Assembly: GCF_019599505.1 (NCBI RefSeq)
Contig: NZ_RKLT01000001.1
Location: 1,214,590-1,278,589 of the forward strand
DNA from: Haloarcula nitratireducens
GTDB taxonomy: Archaea; Halobacteriota; Halobacteria; Halobacteriales; Haloarculaceae
Direction of reading: 5' to 3'
DNA length: 64,000 nt
Part shown: piece by piece, positions 1 through 9,371 of the stretch
Layout: the number at the start of each line of letters is the position of its first letter
How positions within the stretch are numbered: the stretch's first letter is position 1
Translations under genes and position numbers: made by a program
Notes under the pieces: model-generated
The model's input: only the letters and a program-made list of their open reading frames with translations
Database searches by the model: none
Told to the model about the DNA's origin: nothing

Positions 1-1102
1 TCCGCGGTCCGTCTGTCGGCTCACCGCGACCTCCCCTCGTGTCCGTTCCCACGTCCGGGTCGGTCTGGCCCTCGGTACCCCAATCGGCGAAGTCGGGCGC
101 GTCGCCCGCGGTCTCGTCATCGTCCGTTTCGGTCGTTTTCGCCTGCGACTCGCGCTGCTCGAACTCCGTCGGGTCCGGTGGCGACCACTCCTGCGGTGCC
201 TCGCTCTCCGCCGAAGTCGGCTCGTTCTCCCCGTTCGCTTCACGCGCCGTCGGCTCCCCCGCGGCGTCGCTCGGGGCGTCCGCCGTCGGTCCGCCGAAGA
301 TGCTTCCGTCGTCGGGCTCCCCCGTCGGGTCCACAGCGGCGTCGTCTGTCCCGGTAGCGGTCGCCTCGCTCGAAGGGGCGTCGTCGGTGGGTTCGGCCCC
401 CGGAACGCCGACATCCGTCGCCGTCTGCCGGTCCGTGACTGACTCCCGATCAGCCGTCGTCCCGTCCTCGGTTCCGGCCGCTGCCGACGGCGACTGTGCC
501 GGTTCCCGCGTCGTTTCCGCCGGCTCCGACTCCGTCGAAGCCGCCGAACTCGAACCGCCTCGCCGTTGGCCGGGTCGGTTGACGCCCACGGGGTCGTCGG
601 GGTCCGCTGCGGGCGGTTGCGTCTCCGATCGCTGGGGCGGCGCCTCCGCGTCGTCGGTAGCCGCCGTGGCCCCGCCGACCGCTGCACCAGTCGCGGCGGT
701 CGCCGCGCCCGCGGGTTGACGTTCGTCAGTCGTTTCCTGGCTATCGGCCCTCGCAGTCCCCTCAGTGGTCGCAGACTCGTCGCTCGGTTCGTCCGCGACT
801 CGCTCGGCGACCGATTCCCCGTCCGTCGCCGCGACGGCGGCGGCGGCACCGACCCGCGTCGCGTCGGCGACGAGTTTGTGGGCGAGGCCGAACAGCCCCG
901 ACAGCGTGAGGAGGACGCCGATACCGGCGACGGCGACGCCTAAGAGCGCGCGATTCGTCTCGACTGTCGGGGAGGTCGCACTCGACGCGCCGAGGACCAT
1001 TCCTATTCCGACGAACGCGCCCCCGACGACGCTCACGACGAGAAAGTACCCGACGAAGCGCGTGCCGTATCGATAAACGTCCAATAAGCTAACGGCAGAC
1101 AT
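1..1102 (-). CDS. Acidic membrane protein of unknown function, C-terminus cut by window edge
   Basis: I read this minus-strand frame by eye: it opens at the ATG complementary to 1100-1102 and stays free of stops to base 1, so at least 367 residues are present and the C-terminus lies outside the window. Residues about 16-38 and 52-74 are two hydrophobic membrane segments. The rest is a long low-complexity tail rich in Asp, Glu, Thr, Pro and Ala with no recognisable fold. Two N-terminal helices plus a long acidic soluble tail is common among haloarchaeal hypothetical proteins. It lies 46 bp beyond the ipk stop on the same strand and may be co-transcribed with mvk-ipk. I do not recognise a family. 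The long plus-strand frames over it are antisense shadows. Confidence 0.75.
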   Translation of the reverse strand, partial: MSAVSLLDVYRYGTRFVGYFLVVSVVGGAFVGIGMVLGASSATSPTVETNRALLGVAVAGIGVLLTLSGLFGLAHKLVADATRVGAAAAVAATDGESVAERVADEPSDESATTEGTARADSQETTDERQPAGAATAATGAAVGGATAATDDAEAPPQRSETQPPAADPDDPVGVNRPGQRRGGSSSAASTESEPAETTREPAQSPSAAAGTEDGTTADRESVTDRQTATDVGVPGAEPTDDAPSSEATATGTDDAAVDPTGEPDDGSIFGGPTADAPSDAAGEPTAREANGENEPTSAESEAPQEWSPPDPTEFEQRESQAKTTETDDDETAGDAPDFADWGTEGQTDPDVGTDTRGGRGEPTDGPR

Positions 1103-1148
1103 TGTACGACAATACCCAACGTCGGTCAAATAGGTTACGCCGGCAGTA

Positions 1149-1886
1149 TCACTCGGCGTCAACGGTCGTCCCCGGCGACTCACCGGCGAAGAACGCGGGG
1201 AGGGCGTCGGGACCGAAGACGTGGGCCGGGCTCTCCAGTGCGAGCAGCGCTCGAACCTTTCCGGCCATCCCGCCGGAGACGTCGGTCGCATCGCTCCCGC
1301 CGAGGGCCGCCGCCACGTCGTCGAAGGCGGTGACTCGCTCGATCACCTCGCCGGACTCGGAGAGGACGCCCGGAACCGTCGAGCAGACGCCGACCCGGTC
1401 CGCGCCCACGGCGGGCGCGAGTTCGACGACGAGTTCGTCGCCGCTGAGGACGGTGACGCCCTCGCCCTCGTGGGCGACGAGGTCGCCGTGGAGCACCGGC
1501 ACGAACCCCTCGCCGAGCAGCGTCTCGACCTGTCCGGTGGGCAACGAGAGCGCCCCGTCGGCGTCGCGGTGGCCCGCCGAGAACGGATGGACCGGGACCG
1601 CCGGCACGCCCCGGTCGGTCAGCGAGGCGACCACTCTGGCGTTCAGTCGCTTCATCGCGCCGTGTATCGCGTCTACGCCAGCGACGTCGCGGGTCCCCTC
1701 GGTCGTGCTGACGCCGTACTCGGCGGCGTGGTGGTGGCCGAAGCTCCCGCCGCCGTGGACGACGACGAGGTCCGCGTCCGCGCCGGCGACGGCGTCGGCC
1801 GCCGCCGCGAGCCCCGCGTCGTCGACCGTCTCCGGTTCGTCCTTCTCGGTGACGACGCTCCCGCCGAGTTTGAGGACGACGGTCAT
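1149..1886 (-). CDS. ipk: Isopentenyl phosphate kinase
   Basis: Cytosolic kinase of 245 residues that phosphorylates isopentenyl phosphate to isopentenyl diphosphate, the last step of the archaeal mevalonate pathway feeding membrane lipid synthesis. It is an amino-acid-kinase-fold protein: KLGGS at residues 6-10 with the phosphate-binding Lys6, then HGGGSFGHH at 44-52, which carries the His characteristic of this family. Length is normal. Its ATG lies inside the end of the mevalonate kinase gene (4-nt overlap), so the two are translationally coupled. In many haloarchaea this pair is followed by an RNase J-like gene and a prenyl synthase, but here an acidic membrane protein follows. Confidence 0.95.
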   Translation of the reverse strand: MTVVLKLGGSVVTEKDEPETVDDAGLAAAADAVAGADADLVVVHGGGSFGHHHAAEYGVSTTEGTRDVAGVDAIHGAMKRLNARVVASLTDRGVPAVPVHPFSAGHRDADGALSLPTGQVETLLGEGFVPVLHGDLVAHEGEGVTVLSGDELVVELAPAVGADRVGVCSTVPGVLSESGEVIERVTAFDDVAAALGGSDATDVSGGMAGKVRALLALESPAHVFGPDALPAFFAGESPGTTVDAE

Positions 1887-2866
1887 TCCCGCCGGACTCC
1901 CTCGGTGTCCAGTTCCGCCCGGAAGGCGTCCTCACAGCCCGGCGTGTACTTCAGGGCGGTGAGCGCGTCGTCGCTCTCGTCCAGCGCGACGATACAGCCG
2001 CCACCGCCGGCACCGGTGAGCTTCGCGCCGACCGCGCCGGCGTCCCTGGCGGCCCACACCATCGTATCCAGCGACCGAGAGGAGACGCCGAGCGCCGACA
2101 GCAGCCCGTGGTTGAAGTTCATCAGCTCCCCCAGCGACTCGTAGTCGTCCGTGCCGAGGACGTTCTCTCCCTCCCGGACGACGTCGCCGATAGCGCTGAC
2201 GGTGTCGGCCGCGAAGTCGTGCTCGTCGCGGAGCCGGCGGACGCCGGCGACGAGCGCTCCCGTATCGCCGGCCCCGCCATCGAACCCGATGACGAACGGG
2301 AGGTTGCCGATCCCGTCGAGCGTCCGGCAGTCGTCGCCCTCGACGCGGACCGCGCCGCCGACGGCCGAACAGAACGTATCGGCACGCGAGGCCTGCCCGT
2401 CCTGTACCGCCGACTCGACCCGATAGGCGCGGTCGGCGATCTCCCGGGGCGAGAGCGAAACGCCCAACTCCCGGGTCGCGGCGTCGATGGCCGCGACGAC
2501 GACCGCCGCCGAGGAACCGAGCCCCGCCCCCAGCGGGATGTCGCTCTCGATCTGTATCTCGAAGCCGGCGTCCGGCGCATCCGTCGCCTCCCGGACCTGC
2601 GAGACCGCCTCGTTGACGTAGCCCATCGCCGCCTCGACGAGCGGTCGCTCCGCCTCGACGTCCGGCCGCGCGTCGCCGTCGCCGTCGTACTCGACGGTGA
2701 AGCCGTCGAGCTTGAGGTCGTCCGCGTGAACGCGCAACCCGTCTTCTCGCTCGGTGGCCGTCACCCGCGCCCGGCGTTCGATGGCGCACGGGACCGCCGG
2801 CTCACCGTAGACGACCGCGTGTTCCCCGAACAGATACACCTTGCCGGGGGCACTCGACGTAACCAT
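1883..2866 (-). CDS. mvk: Mevalonate kinase
   Basis: GHMP-family kinase of 327 residues converting mevalonate to 5-phosphomevalonate with ATP in the cytosol. The N-terminus has the substrate motif SSAPGKVYLFGEHAVVYG (residues 4-21). The GHMP nucleotide loop PLGAGLGSSA is at 111-120, and the C-terminal glycine-rich motif KLTGAGGGGC is near 283-292. It is the first gene of the mvk-ipk pair (4-nt overlap), divergent from the lipoprotein gene across 163 bp that must hold both promoters. In the usual haloarchaeal order mvk directly follows rps2; here they are separated by about 3.3 kb of accessory genes. Confidence 0.96.
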   Translation of the reverse strand: MVTSSAPGKVYLFGEHAVVYGEPAVPCAIERRARVTATEREDGLRVHADDLKLDGFTVEYDGDGDARPDVEAERPLVEAAMGYVNEAVSQVREATDAPDAGFEIQIESDIPLGAGLGSSAAVVVAAIDAATRELGVSLSPREIADRAYRVESAVQDGQASRADTFCSAVGGAVRVEGDDCRTLDGIGNLPFVIGFDGGAGDTGALVAGVRRLRDEHDFAADTVSAIGDVVREGENVLGTDDYESLGELMNFNHGLLSALGVSSRSLDTMVWAARDAGAVGAKLTGAGGGGCIVALDESDDALTALKYTPGCEDAFRAELDTEGVRRE

Positions 2867-3029
2867 ACCCGTTCGTGTACCCGGAGAGGATTAGGCGTTT
2901 TCGGAGCGAGATTCCGGGTTCGACGCCGACCGCTCGCTCGCGGTTCGGGACGATACGCGAGGTGACAACGGTAAAAACCGATTTTCAGCCTCCTGAAAGC
3001 ACTTTTAGCGGTGCGCGGAACGACCGGGT

Positions 3030-3893
3030 ATGAACCGCCGCCGACTGCTCGCCTCGTGCGGAACGTGCCTCGCCGGTCTCGCCGGGTGCCTCTCGGAGTC
3101 GCCCGCGGGCTCGGACGATACCCCGAACCGGACCGAGGCCTCACCGAGCGAGACCACCACCGACTCGCCGGCGGGATCGCCGACCGAACGCATCTCAGGG
3201 ACAGAGCCCGACGCGACCCTCGCCGTCGGAGACCTCGTCGTCCGGAAGTCGGTTCGGTACGAGTCCACGATGGGGTCGGGCGGCGTGCTCACCGCCCGCG
3301 GCCGGCAGTACGTCGTGGCTTCGGTACGGGGACCACGAGACGCCTCGACCGGCGGGTTCTCGTTAGTGACCGACTCGGAGTCGTGGGACCCCGGACTTCC
3401 CGATACCGCCGGAGCCAGAAACCACTCCGTCGCGGGCATCGAGCGACCGTTTCTCGCGTTCACGCTTCCGTCGCCGCTGTCGGCGTCGAATCCGCGGATC
3501 CGACGCGACGGCGAGAACACCGAATGGTCGCTCCCGGCGGGCGCGACTGAGGCGCTCGCCGCCTCTTCCCCCCGGTTCGAACTCGACAGCGTGACCGTTC
3601 CCGAGGCGGTCTCGCAGGGGGAACCGCTCACTGTGTCGCTCTCGGCGACGAACGTCTCCGAGACCGACGGGCGATTCCTCGCGGCGATCTACTGGCCGAC
3701 GAAGCGCATCGCGGACGACGACGAATCGCACGTCGTCGAGCGGACCGTCGCCGCTGGCGAGTCGGTATCTGCGTCGCTGGACATAGACACGGAATACACG
3801 ACGAACGAAGTCGAGACGATACCGCTGCGAATTCGCGGTCACGTCACCGCCGAGCGAGACGTTAATGTGGAGGACGTCTCGACGGACTGGTAA
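3030..3893 (+). CDS. Predicted Tat-exported lipoprotein, function unknown
   Basis: A 287-residue protein whose N-terminus has an Arg cluster (residues 3-5), a short hydrophobic stretch and the lipobox LAGC with Cys20. This is the pattern of haloarchaeal twin-arginine lipoproteins anchored to the outer face of the membrane. A Ser/Thr/Pro/Glu-rich linker (about 21-60) precedes a mature domain that looks beta-rich, with a C-terminal part (about 195-285) resembling an immunoglobulin-like or CARDB-type beta sandwich; that fold is inferred from pattern only. It is transcribed alone, convergent with the P450 gene, whose stop is 7 bp away. I recognise no catalytic motif. Confidence 0.75.
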   Translation: MNRRRLLASCGTCLAGLAGCLSESPAGSDDTPNRTEASPSETTTDSPAGSPTERISGTEPDATLAVGDLVVRKSVRYESTMGSGGVLTARGRQYVVASVRGPRDASTGGFSLVTDSESWDPGLPDTAGARNHSVAGIERPFLAFTLPSPLSASNPRIRRDGENTEWSLPAGATEALAASSPRFELDSVTVPEAVSQGEPLTVSLSATNVSETDGRFLAAIYWPTKRIADDDESHVVERTVAAGESVSASLDIDTEYTTNEVETIPLRIRGHVTAERDVNVEDVSTDW

Positions 3894-3900
3894 CGGCCGG

Positions 3901-5241
3901 CTAGTCTCGTCTCTCCACCCGCATCGACATCTCCTGTCGGGGATGGGCGGTCAGCGACGGCATCAGTTCGAGCGGCGTCTCCCCTTCGAAGTCGAGGCGG
4001 TATCGCTTCGCCGTCGTCGCGGTGATGAGTTGCGCCTCCAGCATGGCGAGGTGTTTGCCGATGCAGTGTCGCGGCCCGCCGCCGAACGGGAAGTACGCGA
4101 AGCGCGGTCGCTCTTCCGCGCGTTCGGGCCGCCAGCGGTCGGGGTCGAACGCCTCCGGGTCGTCGTAGAAGCGTTCCGAGCGGTGGACGCCCCACTGGGG
4201 GAGCATCAGCGTCGTTCCCGCTTCGACCGAATAGCCCGACAGTTCCACGTCCTCGGTTGGTTCACGGAAGATGGTGTACACCGGCGGGTACAGCCGCATC
4301 GCCTCCTGAATCACCCGTTCCAAATAATCGAGTTCGCGGACGTGTTCCATCCCCGGTCGCTCGTCGCCGACGACCTCGTCGAGTTCCTGGTGGACCTTCC
4401 GTTCGGCCTCGGGGTGTTCCGACAGCAGGAACCACGTGTAGGTGAGCGTCAGCGCCGTCGTGTCGTGGCCCGCCAACAGCATCGTCATCATCTCGTCGCG
4501 CAGCTGCTCGGCCGTCTGCTCGCCGTCGTCGCGCGCTCGGATGAGCACCGAGAGGAAGTCCATCGGCCCGTCGGCGTCGGTCCCGACGTCCGCCTCGCGG
4601 ACGGCGACGATGTCGTCCAGCACCTCGTCCAGCGTTTCGACGGCGCTGTCGAACTCGGCGTCGTCCGGCATCGGCATCCAGTCGGGCGCGGCGAACCGGA
4701 TCGGGTCCGGTTCGAAGCGCTGGCCCAGCGGGACGAGCTGCTCCTCGATGGTCCGGACCCGCTGTTCGGAGAGTTCGACGCCCATCATCAGGTCGAGGAT
4801 GACGTCGAGGGTTACCCGCGTCATCTCCTGCTCGACATCGACGACGTGGCTCGTCTCCCAGCCCGCGATGCGGTCCTCGGCGTGGTCCGTGATCCGATCT
4901 GCCATCCCGGCCAGTCGCCCCATCGAGAACGCCGGATTCCCCAGTCGCCGCTGCCGTTCCCACGTCTCGCCCTCGCTCAACAGCAGTCCCTCGCCGAGTA
5001 AATCGCCGAGGGCGTCGCCCTGGAAGTCCGGCTTGCGGAACCGGTCGGCCTCCGAGACCAGCACCCGCTCGATCGCCGTCGGGTCACAGAGCATGAGGGT
5101 GTCCATCGGTCCCATATCGAACCGGGCCACGTCGCCGTAGGCCGTCTCCAGCGCCGAGATGAACCGAAACGGATCGTTCGCGTACGTTCGACTACTTCCG
5201 AACAGCGGTTCCCCTTTCGGTCCCGGCGGGGTCTTCGACAT
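3901..5241 (-). CDS. Cytochrome P450
   Basis: A 446-residue haem monooxygenase without a membrane anchor, the usual size for soluble prokaryotic P450s. The I-helix oxygen-activation motif AGHDTT is at 257-262, the K-helix ExxR (EAMR) at 313-316, and the haem-ligand loop FPFGGGPRHCIG places the axial Cys at 393. All signature residues are intact, so it should be active. Substrate and electron donors cannot be read from sequence, and no ferredoxin or reductase gene is adjacent. Haloarchaeal P450s of the CYP174 type are known, and this could be one, but family assignment needs an alignment. The start overlaps the tail of the frameshifted gene upstream. Confidence 0.95.
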   Translation of the reverse strand: MSKTPPGPKGEPLFGSSRTYANDPFRFISALETAYGDVARFDMGPMDTLMLCDPTAIERVLVSEADRFRKPDFQGDALGDLLGEGLLLSEGETWERQRRLGNPAFSMGRLAGMADRITDHAEDRIAGWETSHVVDVEQEMTRVTLDVILDLMMGVELSEQRVRTIEEQLVPLGQRFEPDPIRFAAPDWMPMPDDAEFDSAVETLDEVLDDIVAVREADVGTDADGPMDFLSVLIRARDDGEQTAEQLRDEMMTMLLAGHDTTALTLTYTWFLLSEHPEAERKVHQELDEVVGDERPGMEHVRELDYLERVIQEAMRLYPPVYTIFREPTEDVELSGYSVEAGTTLMLPQWGVHRSERFYDDPEAFDPDRWRPERAEERPRFAYFPFGGGPRHCIGKHLAMLEAQLITATTAKRYRLDFEGETPLELMPSLTAHPRQEMSMRVERRD

Positions 5242-5622
5242 AGCGGCGGTTAGGACCGGACACGTTTGAATCGAATGCCAAACTGCGTCGCCGCTCGGCC
5301 GAAGCGTCCCCGCAGAGCCAGCGGCCTGGGTCTAGGTTCCAGTCGGTGTACCGACGCGTCCACGTCCCGGCCAACCCGCCGACGGCGCTCAGGCCGACCG
5401 CGTACGCGAGGAAGAACCCGAACGCGAGCCACAGGAAAAGGTCGTAGGCCGTCGACGACGGCGCGATCCGAATCCGAAGAGTCCGGAGACGTACAGCGCC
5501 GGGACGAACAGCGCCAGCAGCGGGACCATCGCCGCGACCCCGGCGAGCGACGAAAACGGTATCATCGAGAGGGCGAGCGTCACGAGCGCGCCCCACCCCG
5601 CGTCCGTCAGCGTCTCGCGCAT
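5192..5622 (-). pseudogene. Frameshifted small membrane protein, DUF5518-like
   Basis: Two overlapping minus-strand frames together make one plausible protein. The frame opening at 5622 (77 codons) begins as a hydrophobic protein with segments through GVAAMVPLLALFVPALYVSG, then degenerates into Arg/Ser-rich sequence near 5480. A second frame, from about 5480 to 5192, continues with another hydrophobic helix and the motif AYAVGLSAVGGLAGTW, which resembles VYVVGLSALGGWLGNY in the intact neighbour at 5675-6055. The simplest reading is a single-base indel near 5465-5480 (GFGS joined to APSSTAYD) in a tandem paralogue. A sequencing error is the alternative. The second frame also overruns the P450 start, so the original C-terminus is probably lost or misread. 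Confidence 0.6.
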
Positions 5623-5674
5623 CTCAGCCGCCGCTATCGAGCGCTGTCGTGATATAACCGCCCGTGAGTGACCG

Positions 5675-6055
5675 TCAGTTGCCGATGTCCGTCTCGTACT
5701 TCACGTAGTTACCCAGCCAGCCGCCAAGGGCGCTCAGCCCGACGACGTAGACGGCCGAGAACAGGCCGACGAGGACGAGGAAGGCGAAGCCGAACGCGCC
5801 GAACCCGACCGGCATCCCGCCGCTGAGGACGAGGCCGAAGAGGACGACGAAGACGAAGACGGCGACGATCGCCGAGAACACGAGGCCGATGAGGCCGGAG
5901 ACGACCCCGACGCGGAGGCCGTCGTTCCGGTCGCCGCCCTGGAGGTAGCCGGCGAGCGCACCGCCGAAGACGGGCGCGAAGGGGACGAACGAACTCAGGA
6001 GGGCTGTCGCGACTGCGCCGATGACCGCGTTGAGGAGGGTGTCTTGCTCTGCCAT
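5675..6055 (-). CDS. Small four-helix membrane protein, DUF5518 type
   Basis: A 126-residue, almost wholly hydrophobic protein with about four predicted membrane helices separated by short Gly-rich loops. A charged patch (GDRNDGLRVG) sits at about residues 41-50. The arrangement, with a first helix pair containing GGALAGYLQGG, matches the DUF5518 family widespread in haloarchaea. The function is unknown. It lies 110 bp downstream of rps2 on the same strand, and the related frameshifted gene follows 52 bp further on, suggesting a tandem duplication with one decayed copy. Confidence 0.7.
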   Translation of the reverse strand: MAEQDTLLNAVIGAVATALLSSFVPFAPVFGGALAGYLQGGDRNDGLRVGVVSGLIGLVFSAIVAVFVFVVLFGLVLSGGMPVGFGAFGFAFLVLVGLFSAVYVVGLSALGGWLGNYVKYETDIGN

Positions 6056-6165
6056 CAGCCCTGCTACTCGAGGGTGTATGGTATGTTTTGTGCTGTAGCG
6101 GGGACGAATCGGGCGTTACCACTCCTCGAAGCGGTGAGCCGCGAAAACGAAGCGAGCGCGCGAAC

Positions 6166-6954
6166 TCAGATCTCGGACTCGAAGTCGTCGAGCCCGTAGG
6201 ACGGCTCGGCACCGCGGCGGTCGAGCGTCTCGTTGGCCAGCAGCCAGTAGACGACCGACAGCGCCTTTCGCCCCTTGTTGTTCGTCGGGACGACCAGGTC
6301 CACGTTGGACGTGGTGTTGTTGGAGTCGCACATGGCGATGACCGGGATGCCGACCGTGATGGCCTCCTTGACGGCCTGCGCGTCGCCGATCGGGTCGGTG
6401 ACGACCACGACGTCCGGTTCGATGTAGCCGTCGTAGTCCGGGTTCGTCAGCGTCCCGGGGATGAACCGGCCCGTGCGGGCGCGAGCGCCGACGGCCTCGG
6501 CGAACTTCTCTGCCGGGAACCGACCGTACTGGCGCGACGAGGCCACGAGGATCTGCTCGGGCTCGTAGTTGGCCAGGAAGTCCGCGGCGGTGCGGATGCG
6601 CTGGTCGGTCATCGAGACGTCCAGCACGTAGAGACCGTCGTCGCGGACGCGGTGGATGAACCGCTCCATGTCCTTGGTCTTCTGCTGGGTCCCGATGTGG
6701 ACGCCCGCGCCGAGGTAGTCCTCGACGGGGATGAGGAGGTCCGCTTCCGACTGCTCGCCGGGCATGACGTCCTCGTCCATCTGCGGTCCGGCGTCTTCGG
6801 CTTCTTCTGTCTCTGCCTCGGCCGCCTCGTCGGCGGCGTCGGCGGGCTGTTCGGCTTCCGTCTCGGGCTCGGCGTCGGTCGCTTCGTCGTCCTCCTCGGA
6901 CGGGTCGAAGTCGGACTCGGACGCGTCGAGACCCTCTTTTTCGTTCCCGCTCAT
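6166..6954 (-). CDS. rps2: 30S ribosomal protein S2
   Basis: Small-subunit ribosomal protein, 262 residues. The core begins near residue 70 ([19 protein letters not shown]) and includes the conserved stretches [15 protein letters not shown] and [16 protein letters not shown]. About 65 extra N-terminal residues are almost entirely acidic, a halophile feature that lengthens the protein relative to non-halophilic archaeal S2. The start overlaps the eno stop by 4 nt. It is the last gene of the long ribosomal/RNA-polymerase operon in this window. Confidence 0.97.
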   Translation of the reverse strand: MSGNEKEGLDASESDFDPSEEDDEATDAEPETEAEQPADAADEAAEAETEEAEDAGPQMDEDVMPGEQSEADLLIPVEDYLGAGVHIGTQQKTKDMERFIHRVRDDGLYVLDVSMTDQRIRTAADFLANYEPEQILVASSRQYGRFPAEKFAEAVGARARTGRFIPGTLTNPDYDGYIEPDVVVVTDPIGDAQAVKEAITVGIPVIAMCDSNNTTSNVDLVVPTNNKGRKALSVVYWLLANETLDRRGAEPSYGLDDFESEI

Positions 6955-8156
6955 ACTGCGTTGTCCTCGATACGAATGAGTTCGTTCAGCTTGGCTGTGC
7001 GCTCGCCGCCGACCGCGCCCGTCTTGATGAACGGCGCGTCGGTCGCCACGGCGAGGTGTGCGATAGTGGTGTCCTCCGTCTCGCCGCTCCGGTGGGAGAC
7101 GACGGACTCGTAGCCGTTTCGGGTCGCCAGCTCGATGGCGTCCACCGCGTCGGTGAGCGTCCCGATCTGGTTGGGCTTGATGAGGATGGAGTTGCCCGCC
7201 CCGGCGGCGATGCCGGCCTCCAGTCGCTCGACGTTCGTGACGAAGAGGTCGTCACCGCAGACGAGCGTCTGGTCGCCGACGCGGTCGGTCAGGTCGGCGA
7301 AGGCCTCGTAGTCGTTCTCGTCGAGGGGGTCCTCGACGTAGACGAGGTCGTACTCCTCGACCTTCTCGGCGATGTACTCGATCTGCTCCTCGGTGGACTT
7401 GACCCCGTCGTCGTAGACGTAGCCGCCCTCGTCGTCGTCGTACAGCTCGGCACCGGCGACGTCGAGGCCGAAGGTGATGGCGAAGCCGAAGTCGTCGGCC
7501 ACCGTCTCGACGGCCTCGTTCATGATCTCGAAGGCCTCGTCGTCCGAGACGGACGGGGCCCACGCGCCCTCGTCGCCCTTGCCCGCGGGCAGGTCGCGCT
7601 CCGCGAGGATGTCGTGGACCTCCTGGTGGACCGCGGCGTTGGCGAAGACGGCGTCCTCGACGCTCGGCGCGCCGACGGGCGCTGCGAGGAACTCCTGGAT
7701 GTTCGTCGCGTCCGCGGCGTGTTCGCCGCCGCCGATGATGTTGCCGAGCGGCGTCGGGTACTCGTTGCCGCGGAAGGTGCCGCCGAGGTGCTGGAACAGC
7801 GGTGCGCCCAGCACGTCGGCACCGGCCTTGGCGGCCGCCATCGAGATGGCGACGGCCGAGTTGGCCCCGATTTCCGAGAAGTCATCGGACCCGTCGGCGG
7901 CGCGCAGCGCCGCGTCGACGTCGCGCTGATTGCCGGCGTGGACCTCGCCGACGAGGCGCGGAAGCGCGTCGTCGCGAGCGTTCGCGATGGCCTCCTGAGC
8001 CGGCAGTTCGATGGCCTCGTACTCGCCGGTACTTGCGCCGCTCGGTGCCTTGCCGCGACCGAAGCCCCCGCTCTCGGTGAGGACGTCGGCCTCGACGGTC
8101 GCGTTCCCACGCGAGTCGAGGACGCGGCGGAGTCGGATGTCGGTGATTAGGGTCAT
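6951..8156 (-). CDS. eno: Enolase (phosphopyruvate hydratase)
   Basis: Glycolytic and gluconeogenic enzyme of 401 residues interconverting 2-phosphoglycerate and phosphoenolpyruvate with Mg2+. The N-terminal capping motif [13 protein letters not shown] is at residues 13-25. The C-terminal barrel carries the enolase signature [16 protein letters not shown] and the [10 protein letters not shown] loop. Gly-rich and acidic insertions (for example [13 protein letters not shown]) fit a halophilic protein. It overlaps rpoK upstream and rps2 downstream by 4 nt each, showing tight coupling of a metabolic gene to translation genes, the standard haloarchaeal order. Confidence 0.97.
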   Translation of the reverse strand: MTLITDIRLRRVLDSRGNATVEADVLTESGGFGRGKAPSGASTGEYEAIELPAQEAIANARDDALPRLVGEVHAGNQRDVDAALRAADGSDDFSEIGANSAVAISMAAAKAGADVLGAPLFQHLGGTFRGNEYPTPLGNIIGGGEHAADATNIQEFLAAPVGAPSVEDAVFANAAVHQEVHDILAERDLPAGKGDEGAWAPSVSDDEAFEIMNEAVETVADDFGFAITFGLDVAGAELYDDDEGGYVYDDGVKSTEEQIEYIAEKVEEYDLVYVEDPLDENDYEAFADLTDRVGDQTLVCGDDLFVTNVERLEAGIAAGAGNSILIKPNQIGTLTDAVDAIELATRNGYESVVSHRSGETEDTTIAHLAVATDAPFIKTGAVGGERTAKLNELIRIEDNAV

Positions 8157-8332
8157 TTGTGGTCGCCTCGTTTGACGGTGAAGGGGAGCACACCGGCGTC
8201 GTACTCCTCGGCCGCGATGAGGATCGGCTGGGTGTGTTCCGTCTCGATGAGCACGGGCGCACCGTGGGCCAGCTGCAGCGCTCGCGCGCCGAGTTTGCGG
8301 GCCTTCTCGTATCGGCTTTCCTGTGCGTTCAT
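8153..8332 (-). CDS. rpoK: DNA-directed RNA polymerase subunit K
   Basis: A 59-residue archaeal counterpart of eukaryotic Rpb6 and bacterial omega, which helps assemble and stabilise RNA polymerase. The sequence runs from [20 protein letters not shown] through GAPVLIE to a C-terminal LPFTVKR, the conserved clamp-contacting segment. I placed the start at 8332 because the frame upstream is Arg-rich shadow of rpoN and because this gives a 4-nt overlap with rpoN. The stop overlaps the eno start by 4 nt. Confidence 0.95.
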   Translation of the reverse strand: MNAQESRYEKARKLGARALQLAHGAPVLIETEHTQPILIAAEEYDAGVLPFTVKRGDHK

Positions 8333-8529
8333 TGGTACGGAGCCACGATGTCGACGAGGTCTTTGTGCGAGACGAGCATCCGGCGACAGCAGTGCCGCTC
8401 GACGCCGAGTTCGTCGAGGACCTTCTCCGGGTCCTCTGGTTCCTCGGCCTCGCGGGTGCGGGCCTTGAACTCCTCCCAGTGCTCGCCGACGACGTTGCCG
8501 CAGGTGAAACACCGGACCGGTACCATCAT
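8329..8529 (-). CDS. rpoN: DNA-directed RNA polymerase subunit N
   Basis: A 66-residue zinc-binding subunit, homologue of eukaryotic Rpb10, in the core assembly platform with subunits D, L and P. The zinc site is visible as CFTCG at the N-terminus and HCCRRM near residues 46-51. Two consecutive Met codons begin the frame, so translation could start at 8529 or 8526. It follows rps9 by 12 nt and overlaps rpoK by 4 nt. This is the archaeal RNAP subunit N, unrelated to bacterial sigma-54, which shares the gene name. Confidence 0.96.
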   Translation of the reverse strand: MMVPVRCFTCGNVVGEHWEEFKARTREAEEPEDPEKVLDELGVERHCCRRMLVSHKDLVDIVAPYQ

Positions 8530-8541
8530 GCTTGAATCACC

Positions 8542-8940
8542 TCAGCGGTAGGATTTCTGGTAGCGGGCCCGAGCGCCGGGACCGCCCCACTTCTTGGGTT
8601 CGGACTGGCGAACGTCGTTGACCAGCAGCGACCGGTCGAACTCCATGAACGCGTCGCGCAGTTCCGCGTCGTTCGTGAAGTCCACGAGCCCGCGGGCGAT
8701 GGCGGTTCGGGCGGCGTCGGCCTGCCCCATGACGCCGCCACCCTCGACGGTCACGTCGACGTCGACGTCGTCGCGGAGTTCGTCCTCCGCGATGCGGAAC
8801 GGCTCCAGCATCTTCAGCTGGGCCAGCTCCGGGTCGACCAGTTCGACCGGCTGAGAGTCGATACGCACGCGGCCCTCGCCCTCGCGGATAGTCGCGCGGG
8901 CGACGGCGGTCTTCTTCTTACCAGACGTGTTCGTTACCAT
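8542..8940 (-). CDS. rps9: 30S ribosomal protein S9
   Basis: Small-subunit protein of 132 residues whose C-terminal tail reaches the P-site tRNA. Conserved features are [20 protein letters not shown] near the N-terminus, [19 protein letters not shown] in the middle, and the basic tail [13 protein letters not shown] ending in the invariant Lys-Ser-Tyr-Arg. It overlaps rpl13 by 7 nt, the usual L13-S9 pair found in all domains. Confidence 0.97.
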   Translation of the reverse strand: MVTNTSGKKKTAVARATIREGEGRVRIDSQPVELVDPELAQLKMLEPFRIAEDELRDDVDVDVTVEGGGVMGQADAARTAIARGLVDFTNDAELRDAFMEFDRSLLVNDVRQSEPKKWGGPGARARYQKSYR

Positions 8941-9371
8941 GTCTTGTTCGCTCCGAGTTGCTCGCTTATCTCGCCGAGCGAGACGAACTTGATGTTCGAC
9001 AGTCGGTCCAGCGAGGTCCCCTCGACGATTTCACCGTCCTCGTCGTGGGGGTTGCCGACGTAGACGCGGACGTTCTCGAACGCTTCGCGGCCCCGCGTCT
9101 TCTTGTGGGGCAGCATGCCGCGGATCGAGCGCTTGAGGATGCCGTCCGGTCGCTTCGGGTAGAAGTACCCGTTGTCGTTGCCGATGCTGACGCGCTTCTG
9201 GTACTTCTCGACGATCTGCTCCTCGCGGCCGGTGATGACCGCGCGTTCGGCGTTGACCACGGCGACGGAGTCGCCGTTCATCGCCTTCTCGGCGACTTCC
9301 GAGGCCACGCGGCCCATGATACAGTCACGGGCGTCGACGACGACGTCGGCGTCGAACTCCGCGAGGCTCAT
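8934..9371 (-). CDS. rpl13: 50S ribosomal protein L13
   Basis: Large-subunit protein of 145 residues. The N-terminal strand [18 protein letters not shown] and the [17 protein letters not shown] segment are diagnostic of archaeal/eukaryotic L13 (L13a). It overlaps rpl18e by 4 nt upstream and rps9 by 7 nt downstream, within one transcription unit. Confidence 0.97.
   Translation of the reverse strand: MSLAEFDADVVVDARDCIMGRVASEVAEKAMNGDSVAVVNAERAVITGREEQIVEKYQKRVSIGNDNGYFYPKRPDGILKRSIRGMLPHKKTRGREAFENVRVYVGNPHDEDGEIVEGTSLDRLSNIKFVSLGEISEQLGANKTW

Noticed and set aside
39..1076. Plus-strand frames at the left edge
   Set aside because: Antisense shadows of the minus-strand acidic membrane protein, which is open from 1102 to the window edge.
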